From: an uncultured Acidobacteriaceae bacterium
GTDB lineage: Bacteria; Acidobacteriota; Terriglobia; Terriglobales; Acidobacteriaceae
Assembly (NCBI GenBank): GCA_903842845.1
Contig: CAIMNN010000010.1
Location: 1-5,698 of the forward strand
Direction of reading: 5' to 3'
DNA: 5,698 bases
How positions within the stretch are numbered: the first letter of the stretch is position 1; every line of letters begins with the position of its first letter. Positions 5,445 through 5,698 of the stretch are shown in pieces. The notes beneath the pieces were generated by a model. The model saw nothing but the letters and a program-made list of their open reading frames with translations. It did no database searches and had not been told where the DNA came from. Both the position numbers and the translations under genes were made by a program.

Positions 5445-5472
5445 ATTATACAGAATGGGCGTTAAGCGTCGA
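5445..5472 (-). promoter_or_regulatory. putative sigma-70 promoter of the SPFH gene
   Basis: On the minus strand a perfect TATAAT (5450-5445) is preceded at 16 bases by TCGACG (5472-5467), four of six to TTGACA. Transcription would start near 5438, giving a leader of roughly 30 nt. The -35 hexamer lies inside the left arm of the heptamer inverted repeat, so that element may supply part of the promoter. Confidence 0.6.
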
Positions 5473-5569
5473 GCGTCTAGTCAATAGGATGCAATGTGTA
5501 AACGCACATTGCGAGTCGCTAATGATTCTTTCGTTGTCTCTACTGGCTAGACGCTAAACGCTTGACGCT
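5458..5569. repeat. heptamer-based inverted repeat element
   Basis: Two 25-bp arms (5458-5482 and 5545-5569) are inverted copies with 20 of 25 positions matching. Each arm contains CTAG next to three ACGCTNN heptamers: at 5551, 5558 and 5565 in the right arm, and the reverse complement at 5472, 5465 and, imperfectly, 5458 in the left arm. The arms enclose 62 bp, including a perfect hairpin. No coding potential is seen. The right arm ends three bases from the VOC stop codon. It looks like a small intergenic repeat of the REP or heptamer-repeat kind, possibly also acting as a terminator. Identity with a known family cannot be judged here. Confidence 0.6.
5491..5512. repeat. perfect 8-bp hairpin inside the repeat element
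   Basis: GCAATGTG and CACATTGC flank a 6-nt loop near the left side of the region enclosed by the heptamer arms. No U-run follows on either strand, so it is not a classical terminator. It may be a core of the repeat element or a protein-binding dyad. Confidence 0.5.
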
Positions 5570-5572
5570 GTT

Positions 5573-5698
5573 TTACTGCATCTTCTTTTCGTGGATGACC
5601 ATCCAGGCGACGCCGAATTTGTCTTCGAACATGCCGAAGCGGTGCGCGAAAAACTGCTCACCCATGGGCATGGTGATCTTGCCGCCTTCGGAGAGGAC
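5573..5698 (-). CDS. VOC-fold protein, PhnB-like, C-terminal fragment
   Basis: Only the last 41 codons and the TAA stop (5575-5573) lie in the window; the gene continues past the right edge. The visible end contains SEGGKITMPMGEQFFAHRFG followed by MFEDKFGVAWMVIHEKK. This matches the C-terminal pattern of PhnB-like proteins of the vicinal oxygen chelate (glyoxalase/bleomycin resistance) superfamily, where GG-x-M-P-x(n)-FG-x(3)-D-x-FG-V-x-W is characteristic. Such proteins form metal-binding or pseudo-enzymatic beta-alpha-beta folds, and the substrate is generally unknown. It shares orientation with the SPFH gene but is separated from it by about 166 bp with a repeat element and a promoter, so it is probably a separate unit. 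Confidence 0.8.
   Translation of the reverse strand, partial: VLSEGGKITMPMGEQFFAHRFGMFEDKFGVAWMVIHEKKMQ

Noticed and set aside
5491..5512. Hairpin as the intrinsic terminator of the VOC gene
   Set aside because: It is about 60 bp past the stop and has no U-run on the minus strand. It fits better as part of the inverted repeat element.

Overview
The window is chromosomal DNA of a moderately GC-rich, free-living bacterium. The gene content and protein styles suggest an acidobacterium of the Terriglobia type: a long E. coli-like malic enzyme, an ECF sigma factor with a low-complexity N-terminal tail, a Pro/Gln/Asn-rich secreted DUF3106-like protein, and an SPFH protein of the HIR kind. This placement rests on general resemblance, not on a database comparison. 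There are no transposases, phage genes or CRISPR arrays.

Layout. Positions 89-1795 (-) encode a complete NAD(P)-dependent malic enzyme with its own promoter region. Positions 1928-2004 (-) are a tRNA-Val(CAC) with an encoded CCA end. After a roughly 200-bp divergent spacer comes a tight plus-strand cluster: an ECF-type sigma factor (2210-3124), a zinc-finger, single-membrane-span anti-sigma factor (3183-3686), and a secreted DUF3106-like helical repeat protein (3725-4438). A strong hairpin terminator (4454-4479) follows. It lies between convergent genes and probably serves both strands. Positions 4498-5406 (-) encode an SPFH/stomatin-superfamily membrane protein close to plant HIR proteins. 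An intergenic stretch (5407-5572) then carries a promoter and a nested inverted repeat built from heptamers. The right edge (5573-5698, -) holds the C-terminal end of a PhnB-like VOC-fold protein.

How the genes work together. The sigma, anti-sigma and secreted-protein trio has the architecture of an envelope-signalling module: the anti-sigma factor would hold the sigma factor at the membrane, and the exported helical protein sits where a sensor or chaperone would act. Malic enzyme, tRNA, SPFH and VOC genes look like independent housekeeping transcription units. Recurrent oddities are inverted repeats whose downstream arm is the Shine-Dalgarno sequence in front of three genes, an exact 18-residue periodicity (seven units) in the secreted protein, and a (Gly-Ser)7 segment with varied codons in the sigma factor tail.
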